Shown here: positions 43,415 through 53,178 of the stretch, one piece after another
Position numbering within the stretch: position 1 is the first letter of the stretch
Layout of the letters: the number at the start of each line of letters is the position of its first letter
From: Persephonella atlantica
Lineage (GTDB): Bacteria; Aquificota; Aquificia; Aquificales; Hydrogenothermaceae
Length of the DNA: 64,000 nt
Direction of reading: 5' to 3'
Assembly (NCBI RefSeq): GCF_016617615.1
Contig: NZ_JAACYA010000001.1
Coordinates: 248,001-312,000, forward strand
Notes under the pieces: model-generated
What the model saw: the letters and a program-made list of their open reading frames with translations, nothing else
Databases searched by the model: none
Told to the model about the DNA's origin: nothing
Position numbers and translations under genes: made by a program

Positions 43415-44788
43415 CTATTTAAGATTCTGTATACCCTCCTTCATAACGTCAATAAGATAGTTCAGCTCATCTTCAGAAATCACAAGGGGAGGCATTATAA
43501 CCATAACATCCCCAAGAGGTCTGACCCACACACCTTTTTTTATCATGTAGTTTGCAACCTTAAAACCTGTCCTCTCTCCGTAAGGAAACGGCTCTTTTGT
43601 TTTTTTATCTTTTACAAGCTCAATTCCGGCCATAAAGCCGTACTGTCTGACATCACCAACATGCTTTAAATCCCAGAACTCTTTTAATCTCTCTTCTAAC
43701 AGCTTTATCTTTGGCTGAAGTTTCTTTAGTGTCTGTTCTTCTTCAAAAACCTCCAAATTTGCTACTGCCACACTGCAGGCAAGGGGATTTCCTGTGTATG
43801 TATGTCCGTGATAAAAATGCTTTGCCTCTCCAAACTCACCTAAAAACTGGTCAAATATCTCATCTGTCACAAGAGTTGCTGCAAGGGGAAGGTATCCCCC
43901 TGTTATTCCTTTGCCTAATGCCATTATGTCTGGCTCTACTCCTTCTTTTTCACAGGCAAACATATAACCTGTTCTCCCAAATCCTGTTGCAACCTCGTCA
44001 ACAATCATCAGTATGTTGTACTCATCACATATCCTTCTTATCTCCTTCAGATATCCTTTTGGAAAAGGTAGTATCCCTGCTGCACCCTGAACTCCAGCCT
44101 CTAAAACAAAACCAGCTATCTCCTGATGGTTTCTAAATATAAAATCTTCAACCTCTTCAATCAGCATTTTTGTTGTGCCATACTCTAATGCCTTTTCTCT
44201 TCCCACTTTTTTTACAGCCTCCAGATAGGGAGAAGGCATCTTATAAACGTCAAACAGGAGAGGTCTGTACTTTTCGTGAAATATGTTTATACCCCCGACA
44301 GAAACGCTTCCTATAGTATCTCCGTGATATGCCTCTGACAGTGTCACAAATTTTGTTTTTTGCTTTTCTCCCCTGTTGTGCCAGTAGTGATAAGCAATCT
44401 TTATCGCTATCTCCATAGCTTCAGAGCCGTCTTCAGAATAAAAAACTTTCGTCAGCTTTGGAGGAGTTATGTCCACAAGATTTTTTGCAAAAACTGTAGC
44501 AGGAACATTAGAAGCTCCTAAAGTGGTAAAATGGGCTATCTTTTTCAGCTGACTTTCTAAAGCCCTGTTTAGCTTCGGATGGTTGTGTCCGTGAACATTA
44601 CACCATAAAGACGCAACACCATCTATGTATCTGTTTCCATCTATGTCGTATATGTAAACCCCTTCTCCCCTTTCAATGATTATGTTTTCCTCTTCCCTGT
44701 AAACCTTCATCTGGGTAAATGGATGCCAGAAATACTCTTTATCCCAGTTTTTCAAGTAATCCTTCTTCAGCATCTTATCTACCTTCAT
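43415..44788 (-). CDS. bioA: adenosylmethionine-8-amino-7-oxononanoate aminotransferase
   Basis: A 457-residue class III aminotransferase of biotin synthesis (KAPA to DAPA with SAM as amino donor). The BioA-specific N-terminus WHPFTQMK is present, as are the PLP-contact DGSEAMEIAIK, IVDEVATGFGRTG and the Schiff-base Lys in MALGKGITGGYLP. The C-terminal YTGNPLACSVA and WVRPLGDVMVIMPPL are also standard. No other bio gene lies nearby. It sits alone, convergent with cheR and divergent from the repeat protein gene. Confidence 0.94.
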   Translation of the reverse strand: MKVDKMLKKDYLKNWDKEYFWHPFTQMKVYREEENIIIERGEGVYIYDIDGNRYIDGVASLWCNVHGHNHPKLNRALESQLKKIAHFTTLGASNVPATVFAKNLVDITPPKLTKVFYSEDGSEAMEIAIKIAYHYWHNRGEKQKTKFVTLSEAYHGDTIGSVSVGGINIFHEKYRPLLFDVYKMPSPYLEAVKKVGREKALEYGTTKMLIEEVEDFIFRNHQEIAGFVLEAGVQGAAGILPFPKGYLKEIRRICDEYNILMIVDEVATGFGRTGYMFACEKEGVEPDIMALGKGITGGYLPLAATLVTDEIFDQFLGEFGEAKHFYHGHTYTGNPLACSVAVANLEVFEEEQTLKKLQPKIKLLEERLKEFWDLKHVGDVRQYGFMAGIELVKDKKTKEPFPYGERTGFKVANYMIKKGVWVRPLGDVMVIMPPLVISEDELNYLIDVMKEGIQNLK

Positions 44789-44881
44789 GTTTTTTTATTA
44801 TTATCCCAGAATTTCTACTTCAGGAAAACCTGTAGGAAGAAACTCAATGGTTCAAATCATAAAACAAAGAGGCCTTTTTCG

Positions 44882-44887
44882 TATAAT
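44882..44887 (+). promoter_or_regulatory. -10 element of the WG-repeat-like gene
   Basis: A perfect TATAAT about 29 bases before the ATG at 44916. The -35 position (ATAAAA) is poor, so it may need an activator or extended contacts. Confidence 0.45.
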
Positions 44888-44915
44888 ATCTTCCCATCAA
44901 AACAAGGAGAGAAGC

Positions 44916-45509
44916 ATGCAGATAAAACATAAATTTACATACTTTTTCAAAGAGGGATACATCAAAGGTGAATCAGAATACATCATTGCTACCCAAACAC
45001 CTCTGCCAGAAGACAATCCATTAAAAGAGCTCAAAAACGCCCGGTGGGCTATATACAGAGGAGATACTGGAGAAAAACTGACAGAAGATTTTGATTGGAT
45101 TTCCCCTTTAGGACTTGTAAAGGGACAGTCTGAATACTTCAGAGCAACAAAGGATGGAAAGGAAGCCCTTTTCACACTTGAGAGGCAGATAACCCAGTGG
45201 TTTGACAAAATAAGAGACAGGGGAGCCCTTACCGGAGAAAGTCTATACTACTGGGGGAAGTTAAACGGCTATTATGCCCTTTACGACATAAACAGTGGAG
45301 AAAAACTGACAGAAAACTTTAAATCTTCTGTTATTGCAGGAGCTGTAATAGGAAAAACAGATTACATCATAGGAAGCTATGGAGAGGAGATATTCTTTAT
45401 TGTTAATCTAAAAACTGGTGAAAAAGTATCACCTGATTTTGACGAGGATAAACTGATAGAGATTCTAAAGCATGGAGACCTTGAAAGAGCGTTGAAGGAG
45501 TTAAAATAA
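44916..45509 (+). CDS. WG-repeat-like protein, unknown function
   Basis: A 197-residue protein starting at ATG 44916, with AAGGAGAG just upstream; the frame is open to 44787 but that part overlaps bioA's 5' end and looks like non-coding. It consists of about four repeats of 38-50 residues with the pattern G-x-[ST]-x-Y ... Y-x-x-x-[ST]GEK[LV]-x-x-[DN]F, clearest in WAIYRGDTGEKLTEDF, YALYDINSGEKLTENF and IVNLKTGEKVSPDF. This resembles WG beta-repeats. There is no signal peptide, so it is probably cytosolic. No neighbour suggests a role. Confidence 0.75.
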   Translation: MQIKHKFTYFFKEGYIKGESEYIIATQTPLPEDNPLKELKNARWAIYRGDTGEKLTEDFDWISPLGLVKGQSEYFRATKDGKEALFTLERQITQWFDKIRDRGALTGESLYYWGKLNGYYALYDINSGEKLTENFKSSVIAGAVIGKTDYIIGSYGEEIFFIVNLKTGEKVSPDFDEDKLIEILKHGDLERALKELK

Positions 45510-45511
45510 AA

Positions 45512-45530
45512 AAGGGGGAAAGCCCCCCTT
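45512..45530. terminator. bidirectional terminator between the repeat protein gene and tpx
   Basis: AAGGGGG/CCCCCTT forms a 7-bp stem around a 5-base loop. The minus strand continues with TTTTTTATTTT, a strong U tract that ends tpx; the plus strand continues ACTTTT and can serve the repeat protein gene. Confidence 0.78.
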
Positions 45531-45534
45531 ACTT

Positions 45535-46038
45535 TTAAAGAGACTTTACACAGGATAAAACATCGTCATAGTTAGGCTCTTCTGTTATCTCAGGAACGAG
45601 CTGTTTATAAACAACCTTTCCTTCACCATCAACAACAAATACAGCCCTTGCAAGAATTCCCTTAAGAGCACCTTCAGCAATCAGAACGCCGTACTTTTCC
45701 ATGTCCCTGTATCTAAAATCAGAAGCCACTGTAACATTTTCGATGTTGAAAGACTCACAGAACCTTTTTTCTGCAAACGGCAGATCCATAGAAACAACAG
45801 TCACGTCAATGTCTAATCCTGCAACAATCTCATTGAACTTTTTAGTTTCTGTTTCACATACAGGTGTGTCAAGAGATGGAACAGTGATAATCAGTTGTGG
45901 TTTTCCTTTTGCTCCACCGATAGTTTTTTCTGAAAGGTCAGAAGCAACCACAACAGCTTCAGGAGCTCTGTCTCCCACATTAATTTCTGGACCTGCTAAA
46001 GCAACAGGATTTCCTTTAAGATTTACTGTTACTGCCAT
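45535..46038 (-). CDS. tpx: thiol peroxidase (Tpx, atypical 2-Cys peroxiredoxin)
   Basis: A 167-residue Tpx that reduces hydroperoxides. The peroxidatic Cys is in PSLDTPVCETET (~60), the resolving Cys in KRFCESFNIENV (~93). I take ATG 46038, seven bases after AAGGAGGT and matching the family N-terminus (MAVTVNLKGNP). The frame is open to 46122, but the extra 28 residues lack an RBS. It is divergent from the DUF1931 histone-fold gene and shares a palindromic promoter region with it. Confidence 0.95.
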   Translation of the reverse strand: MAVTVNLKGNPVALAGPEINVGDRAPEAVVVASDLSEKTIGGAKGKPQLIITVPSLDTPVCETETKKFNEIVAGLDIDVTVVSMDLPFAEKRFCESFNIENVTVASDFRYRDMEKYGVLIAEGALKGILARAVFVVDGEGKVVYKQLVPEITEEPNYDDVLSCVKSL

Positions 46039-46093
46039 ACTTAACCTCCTTTTTGTTTTTATCTGTAAAGATTTTAACTGCTGTACTTCTGGA

Positions 46094-46138
46094 TTTTTAT
46101 GATTTTTCTCTTGTTTAAACAAAAATGATGGTTAAATT
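46094..46138. promoter_or_regulatory. divergent promoters sharing the palindrome TTGTTTAAACAA
   Basis: The perfect 12-base palindrome TTGTTTAAACAA (46111-46122) supplies a TTGTTT -35 to each strand. Minus: -35 46117-46122, 17-base spacer, -10 TAAAAA (46094-46099) for tpx. Plus: -35 46111-46116, 16-base spacer, -10 TAAATT (46133-46138) for the DUF1931 gene. A dimeric regulator could control both. Confidence 0.42.
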
Positions 46139-46169
46139 AATGTAATAATCAGTAAAAAGGAGGGACAGG

Positions 46170-46619
46170 ATGCCAGTAGTTGGAGCAGCAAAGTTAGAAA
46201 TTCTGATGAGAAAGTCAGCAGGTTTAGACATTGACAAGAACAAGGCAAAGGAAATCACAGACATTGTAGAGAAAAAACTTTACGACCTTCTCCTCATAGG
46301 AGAAAGGAATGCAAGTTACAACAACAGAGAGGTTATATGGGAATCTGATGTTCCGCTGACAAAAGGATTTTTAGATTCTATGCAGAAATTCAGAAAGTTA
46401 GAAGAAGAGGTTGCGGTAGAAGATGTGCTAAACTTCCTTGCAACAATGCCTCCACTAAAATACCCTTTAGAGGCAGAATTAGAGAAAAGACTTCCAGAAA
46501 TCGTAGGAACTTTGATTTACATACTTGCCCATCTGATAAAAGAGTTTACTCCAGAAAGCAGAAAACCTTCATCAGAAGACATAGAGAAAGCTGGTAAAAT
46601 ACTTGACCTGACAATGTAA
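46170..46619 (+). CDS. DUF1931 histone-fold protein (Aquifex aq_328-like)
   Basis: A 149-residue helical protein. It begins MPVVGAAKLEILMRKSAG, matching the DUF1931 family, whose Aquifex member aq_328 was shown by crystallography to contain a histone-fold pair in one chain (established knowledge, recalled). Two helix-strand-helix modules are plausible at ~1-70 (DIDKNKAKEITDIVEKKL) and ~80-147 (VAVEDVLNFLA, SSEDIEKAGKILDLTM). A role in DNA binding or compaction is inferred. GGAGGGACAG precedes the ATG; a terminator follows. Confidence 0.85.
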   Translation: MPVVGAAKLEILMRKSAGLDIDKNKAKEITDIVEKKLYDLLLIGERNASYNNREVIWESDVPLTKGFLDSMQKFRKLEEEVAVEDVLNFLATMPPLKYPLEAELEKRLPEIVGTLIYILAHLIKEFTPESRKPSSEDIEKAGKILDLTM

Positions 46620-46630
46620 CCAAAATCATA

Positions 46631-46650
46631 GGGGGATTATCCCCCTTATC
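46631..46650 (+). terminator. terminator of the DUF1931 gene
   Basis: GGGGG-ATTAT-CCCCC hairpin (46631-46645) followed by a T-rich stretch (TTATCATTTA), 11 bases after the stop codon. Confidence 0.6.
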
Positions 46651-46697
46651 ATTTATAATAAATACTCAAATTATAAAAAAGGTAAAGGAGGAATAGT

Positions 46698-47231
46698 TTG
46701 TTCAAATTAATAGAAAAGGTCGTTGAAAGGGTACTGTGGGAAAGCAGGTTAATGATATTTTTAGCTGTTATCTCCAGCGTTGTTGGAGCTTTTGTTCTTG
46801 TCCTTATAGGCACATACGACATATACCTGATAGTAAAAGATGCAATGAACATGTTTTCTTCAAAAGAGTTTTTCAAAGAATTTCACAGAGAGGCTTTAAA
46901 ATACATTGTTTCAGCTGTTGATGTTTATCTGATTGCCACTGTTCTGCTTATATTTGGGCTGGGGCTGTATGAGCTGTTCATCTCAAAGATAGACCCTATG
47001 GAAAAGGATACAAAATCCTCCAGAATATTAGTTGTTCATACTTTAGACCAGCTAAAGGACAAACTGGCAAAGGTTGTTTTGATGGTTCTTATTGTTACTT
47101 TCTTTAAATACGCCATAGAGTTTAAATACCAGAACATAAAGGAACTGCTCTTCCTCAGTGTTGGTGTTTTCCTGATAGCACTGTCCATTTACTTTATGCA
47201 CAAAGGACACGAAAACACAGAAAAACATTAA
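46698..47231 (+). CDS. YqhA/UPF0114-like inner-membrane protein
   Basis: A 177-residue membrane protein with four hydrophobic helices (~16-37, ~64-86, ~115-133, ~140-158). The N-terminal ERVLWESRLMIFLAVISS and the GLYELFISKID segment fit the YqhA/UPF0114 family, whose function is not established. The TTG start at 46698 is five bases after AAAGGAGG (46685-46692). A TATAAT at 46654 may provide a promoter separate from the upstream gene. The gene converges on ubiD with a 4-base overlap. Confidence 0.82.
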   Translation: MFKLIEKVVERVLWESRLMIFLAVISSVVGAFVLVLIGTYDIYLIVKDAMNMFSSKEFFKEFHREALKYIVSAVDVYLIATVLLIFGLGLYELFISKIDPMEKDTKSSRILVVHTLDQLKDKLAKVVLMVLIVTFFKYAIEFKYQNIKELLFLSVGVFLIALSIYFMHKGHENTEKH

Positions 47232-49042
47232 GGGATAATCTGATATCTTTTAAAAAAGTCTGTATCGTAATCAATAATACCTTCTCTGGCCAGAGTATCT
47301 ATTACTTCCTTTGAGCAGAACACATCCTCTGGCCAGTCTCTGTGATAACCATCTATCTCCCACTTTTTTGTTGCGTCAATACCCCAGATATCTTCTATCC
47401 AGACATCTTTCAGAGCATCTATATTATTTGAAACCCTCCAGACAAGCATATATGGATTGTTCAGGTCGTTATGCTGATGGTCAACAAACACGGCAATTTT
47501 TATATGGTCTTTCAGTTTTTTCAGCTTGTCAAATATAACCTTTACAGGTTTTGATTTGTTAACAGCAATCACTGTAATAGGGTTAGGCGTCTGTGTCATG
47601 TACTGTTTTAGACTTACAACATCTTTATCTATCTGTTTTACTTTCCTCAGCAGTTCCTCATCGCTGATGACAGTTATACTTTTTTTAACCTTTTCACCTG
47701 TTGCATCAATACCCAACTTTCCTCCAACAAGGGGCTGATAACTGGAATGGTCAAGCTGGTCAACAATACCTTCTGTAATAAGAAATGATTTCTCGTCTAA
47801 TCTCTCTAATATATGTTTTGTAACAGCATAATAGTCTGTAAGACCGGGAGCATTCTCATCAACAAAAACAGCATGTTTCAAAAAGCTCATCTGCCCAACA
47901 CCCCACAGGGCATGCATTATCTGTTTTGAATGGCCGGGGTACCGGGGTTTAATCTTTGCAATAAGCAGATTATGAAAACATCCACTTTCAGGCATATGGT
48001 AGTCAACAAGGTCTGGAGCTGTTGTTCTAAGCAGAGGGAGAAATATCCTTTCTGTTGCCCAGCCCATGTATCTGTCTTCTACTGGAGGTTTGCCAACAAC
48101 TGTTGCGTAATAGTATGGCTTTTCTTTCATAGTGATAGCCTTTACTTTCATCACAGGGAAGTTTTCTACAGGAGTGTAATATCCTGTATGGTCTCCAAAT
48201 GGTCCCTCTGGTCTAAACTCTTCAGGACTTACCTCCCCTTCTATAACAATGTCAACATCTTCTGGTATGTATATATCGTTAGTTAGAGCTTTTACAAGTC
48301 TGGGATTTTCTCCTTTTATAAACCCATAAAGAAGCAGTTCAAACATTCCGTAAGGTAGAGGAGCCTGACCGCACCATGTATAAAGAGGGTCTCCTCCAAC
48401 AGCAACAACAACAGGCATCTTTTTCCCTGCCCTGTGATACTGGTCAAAAAAATGGGAGGCATCCTTGTGAATCTGCCAGTGCATCAGCATCTCATCTTTT
48501 GAAACAACCTGAAGTCTGTAGAGCCCAAGATTTTGGAACTTCCCGTCTATACTTTTTGTATAAACCTGTCCTGCCGTTATAAATCTTCCACCGTCTTTCT
48601 CCCACGTTTTCAAAACAGGAATTTTAAAAAGGTCTATATCACTGCCAGTAATTTTTATCTTCTGGGATGTTCCTTCTTTTTTTAATCTTTTTGGAAGGAT
48701 ATTCTTTAGTTTTAGCAGCACAGATAATGTTTTCAGTTTGTCTTTTAAGGACTGGGGAGGTTTTAGATGGAATAAACTGTCTATCTCCTCTGCTATCCTG
48801 TCAGGATGTTTTTCAAATATTTTTTCTGTAATATCAAAGCCTGCAAAGCAGTTCATAACGACAGGAATACTGTATTTGTATCCTGTTCTTTTATCTACAG
48901 GATTTGTGAAAAGAAGAACATCTGGCTTTTCTTTTTTTATCTCTATGTATGCAACGTGGGGAATTTCAAGCTCTACATCAAGAGGTTCTTCAATAACCCT
49001 GAGTCTTCCAAACTGTTTAACAAATTTCAAGAACTTTTCCAT
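47228..49042 (-). CDS. ubiD: UbiD-family decarboxylase
   Basis: A 604-residue prenyl-FMN-dependent decarboxylase. Family landmarks: N-terminal VKQFGRLRVIEEPLDVELEI, the PEGPFGDHTGYYTP metal/cofactor region (~275), the KPPVEDRYMGWATERIFLPL stretch and the C-terminal WGIDATKKW. UbiD enzymes need prFMN from UbiX, which is not in this window. The likely role is decarboxylating an aromatic precursor in (mena)quinone synthesis, in line with the ubiE/menG gene at 60.7 kb. It is the last gene of the long minus-strand run, 5 bases after gyrB. Confidence 0.92.
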   Translation of the reverse strand: MEKFLKFVKQFGRLRVIEEPLDVELEIPHVAYIEIKKEKPDVLLFTNPVDKRTGYKYSIPVVMNCFAGFDITEKIFEKHPDRIAEEIDSLFHLKPPQSLKDKLKTLSVLLKLKNILPKRLKKEGTSQKIKITGSDIDLFKIPVLKTWEKDGGRFITAGQVYTKSIDGKFQNLGLYRLQVVSKDEMLMHWQIHKDASHFFDQYHRAGKKMPVVVAVGGDPLYTWCGQAPLPYGMFELLLYGFIKGENPRLVKALTNDIYIPEDVDIVIEGEVSPEEFRPEGPFGDHTGYYTPVENFPVMKVKAITMKEKPYYYATVVGKPPVEDRYMGWATERIFLPLLRTTAPDLVDYHMPESGCFHNLLIAKIKPRYPGHSKQIMHALWGVGQMSFLKHAVFVDENAPGLTDYYAVTKHILERLDEKSFLITEGIVDQLDHSSYQPLVGGKLGIDATGEKVKKSITVISDEELLRKVKQIDKDVVSLKQYMTQTPNPITVIAVNKSKPVKVIFDKLKKLKDHIKIAVFVDHQHNDLNNPYMLVWRVSNNIDALKDVWIEDIWGIDATKKWEIDGYHRDWPEDVFCSKEVIDTLAREGIIDYDTDFFKRYQIIP

Positions 49043-49047
49043 AAGTC

Positions 49048-51477
<2,430 letters not shown>

Positions 51478-51503
51478 TTAAATATTGGATAAGCTACTGT
51501 AAT

Positions 51504-52598
51504 TTATGCAATTTCCATAGGCATTACAATAGCCCTGTATCTGTCGTTTTCATCTTCTGGAAGTATCAGGGTCTGGGCATTTGGTGAGGTAAACCTGATA
51601 ATCACGTTATCTCCATCTATAACTTCAACAGCTTCTATAATATACCTTGCATTAAAACCTATAGAAAACTCATCCCCTTCGTAATCTACATTTATCTCAT
51701 CTACAGCTTCTCCGTATTCCTGAGATTTTGATTTTAGCTCTAATATGCCGGCTTTCAAGGTCAGTTTCACAGGTTTTGGGTCTCCCTCTATAACAGCTGA
51801 AACCCTTTTAACAGCGTCTAAAAAATCCTTTTTAGGAAGTTTTATCTCTATGCTGAACTGTTGTGGTATAACCTTCGTGTAATCTGGAAATGCTCCCTCA
51901 AGAAGCCTGGACATCAGAACCCATTCCTTTGCTTTGAAAAACACATACTGGTCTGATGCTGCCATCTCTATATCTTCAAACCCTGTGAGCAGCTTTTTAA
52001 GCTCATTCAGTGCTTTTTGAGGAACGATAATCTCAACCTCTCCTTTTCCGTCTCTGTTTATTGTGTAAAGTGCCAGTCTGTGTCCATCTGTTGCCACTAA
52101 ATCCATAGTTCCATCAAGGGATTTAAACAACACACCCTGAAGGGCATATCTACTTTCTTCCTTTGAGGTGGCATAAGAGGTTTTGGAAATTCCTTTTAAT
52201 ACTTCATCCCCTGAAACGACAAAGGCATTATCTTCAGGAAATGGATACATCATCGGAAAGTCTTCAGATGGAACAACAGGAAGGGAATACTTCGTTTTAC
52301 CTGACTTTATCTTCAGTGAGCTGTCTTCTAACTTTATGTAAACCTCGTTACTGGGAAGAAGTCTTGATATGTCTGTCAGCTTTTTTGCATTAACACATGC
52401 TTTTCCTTCCTTTTCTATCTTTGCAAAAACAGAAACGCTGACGTGAACCTCAAGGTCTGTTCCCTGAACTATCAGCTTATCTTCTTTTGCCTCTAACAGA
52501 AAGTTTGACAGTATTGGGAGGGCTGACTTTTTTTCTGTTGCAGAGATGGCTTTTTTTAGGAGATTTTGCAGGTCTGCTTTGTCTATAATCAGCTCCAA
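51504..52598 (-). CDS. dnaN: DNA polymerase III beta clamp
   Basis: A 364-residue sliding clamp with three similar domains of about 120 residues. It opens MELIIDKADLQNLLKKAIS and ends with the clamp signature around LILPEDENDRYRAIVMPM. The start is TTG at 52598 with GGAGGT seven bases upstream. It tethers the polymerase and many repair proteins to DNA. It sits between a small GTPase gene and gyrB; dnaA and recF, the usual neighbours, are absent, so no origin is indicated here. Confidence 0.96.
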   Translation of the reverse strand: MELIIDKADLQNLLKKAISATEKKSALPILSNFLLEAKEDKLIVQGTDLEVHVSVSVFAKIEKEGKACVNAKKLTDISRLLPSNEVYIKLEDSSLKIKSGKTKYSLPVVPSEDFPMMYPFPEDNAFVVSGDEVLKGISKTSYATSKEESRYALQGVLFKSLDGTMDLVATDGHRLALYTINRDGKGEVEIIVPQKALNELKKLLTGFEDIEMAASDQYVFFKAKEWVLMSRLLEGAFPDYTKVIPQQFSIEIKLPKKDFLDAVKRVSAVIEGDPKPVKLTLKAGILELKSKSQEYGEAVDEINVDYEGDEFSIGFNARYIIEAVEVIDGDNVIIRFTSPNAQTLILPEDENDRYRAIVMPMEIA

Positions 52599-52647
52599 GA
52601 GGTTTACCTCCAGATTTTATACAAATATTTTACCATTTGTGGAGGTG

Positions 52648-53166
52648 TTATGCTGCTCTGGAATACACAGTTATGAAATGTAGAATCCTGTTTAAAACAT
52701 ACAGACAGCTCTTTCTGTCTTTAGCATTTAATGGGACAAAGATACCCTCAGGCAAATTGAACATATCTGATATATATCTGACAGACTTTGCGTTTTTTCT
52801 GTCCTGTTTATTGCATGCAATAACAAAAGGTCTTCCCTCTTTTCTGCAGTGTTCAATAAACTTCTCAGACTTTTTTATACCTTCAAGATCAGTGCTGTCA
52901 AGTATAACAACTGCTCCGTGATGATGTCTGCCTAAAACATCTAACATAAAATCAAATCTTTCCTGCCCCGGTGTGCCGAACAAATGAACTGTTTTATCGT
53001 CTATCTTTACCTTACCATAATCCATAGCTACTGTTGTTTTTTCTTTCACAGATTTTTCCCCAGAAGAGGTTATATTTACCTCCGTAAGGAGAGGATTCTC
53101 CGATAGACTTTTTATAAACTCTGTCTTTCCTGCTGAAAAATGTCCTGTAACTAAAATCTTTATCAT
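52648..53166 (-). CDS. small Ras-like GTPase (COG2229/CvnD-like)
   Basis: A 172-residue one-domain GTPase. G1 is GHFSAGKTEF, the switch region contains KEKTTVAMDYG, G3 is FGTPGQERFDFM, G4 is CNKQD and G5 is LNAKD. The GTPGQ(E/D)RF form is typical of bacterial GTPases that work with roadblock proteins, such as Streptomyces CvnD and related MglA/SRbeta-like proteins. No roadblock gene is adjacent. It starts 12 bases after smc and lies before dnaN, so a link to chromosome or cell-polarity functions is an inference from position. Confidence 0.88.
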   Translation of the reverse strand: MIKILVTGHFSAGKTEFIKSLSENPLLTEVNITSSGEKSVKEKTTVAMDYGKVKIDDKTVHLFGTPGQERFDFMLDVLGRHHHGAVVILDSTDLEGIKKSEKFIEHCRKEGRPFVIACNKQDRKNAKSVRYISDMFNLPEGIFVPLNAKDRKSCLYVLNRILHFITVYSRAA

Positions 53167-53178
53167 TTCTTCCCCCCT

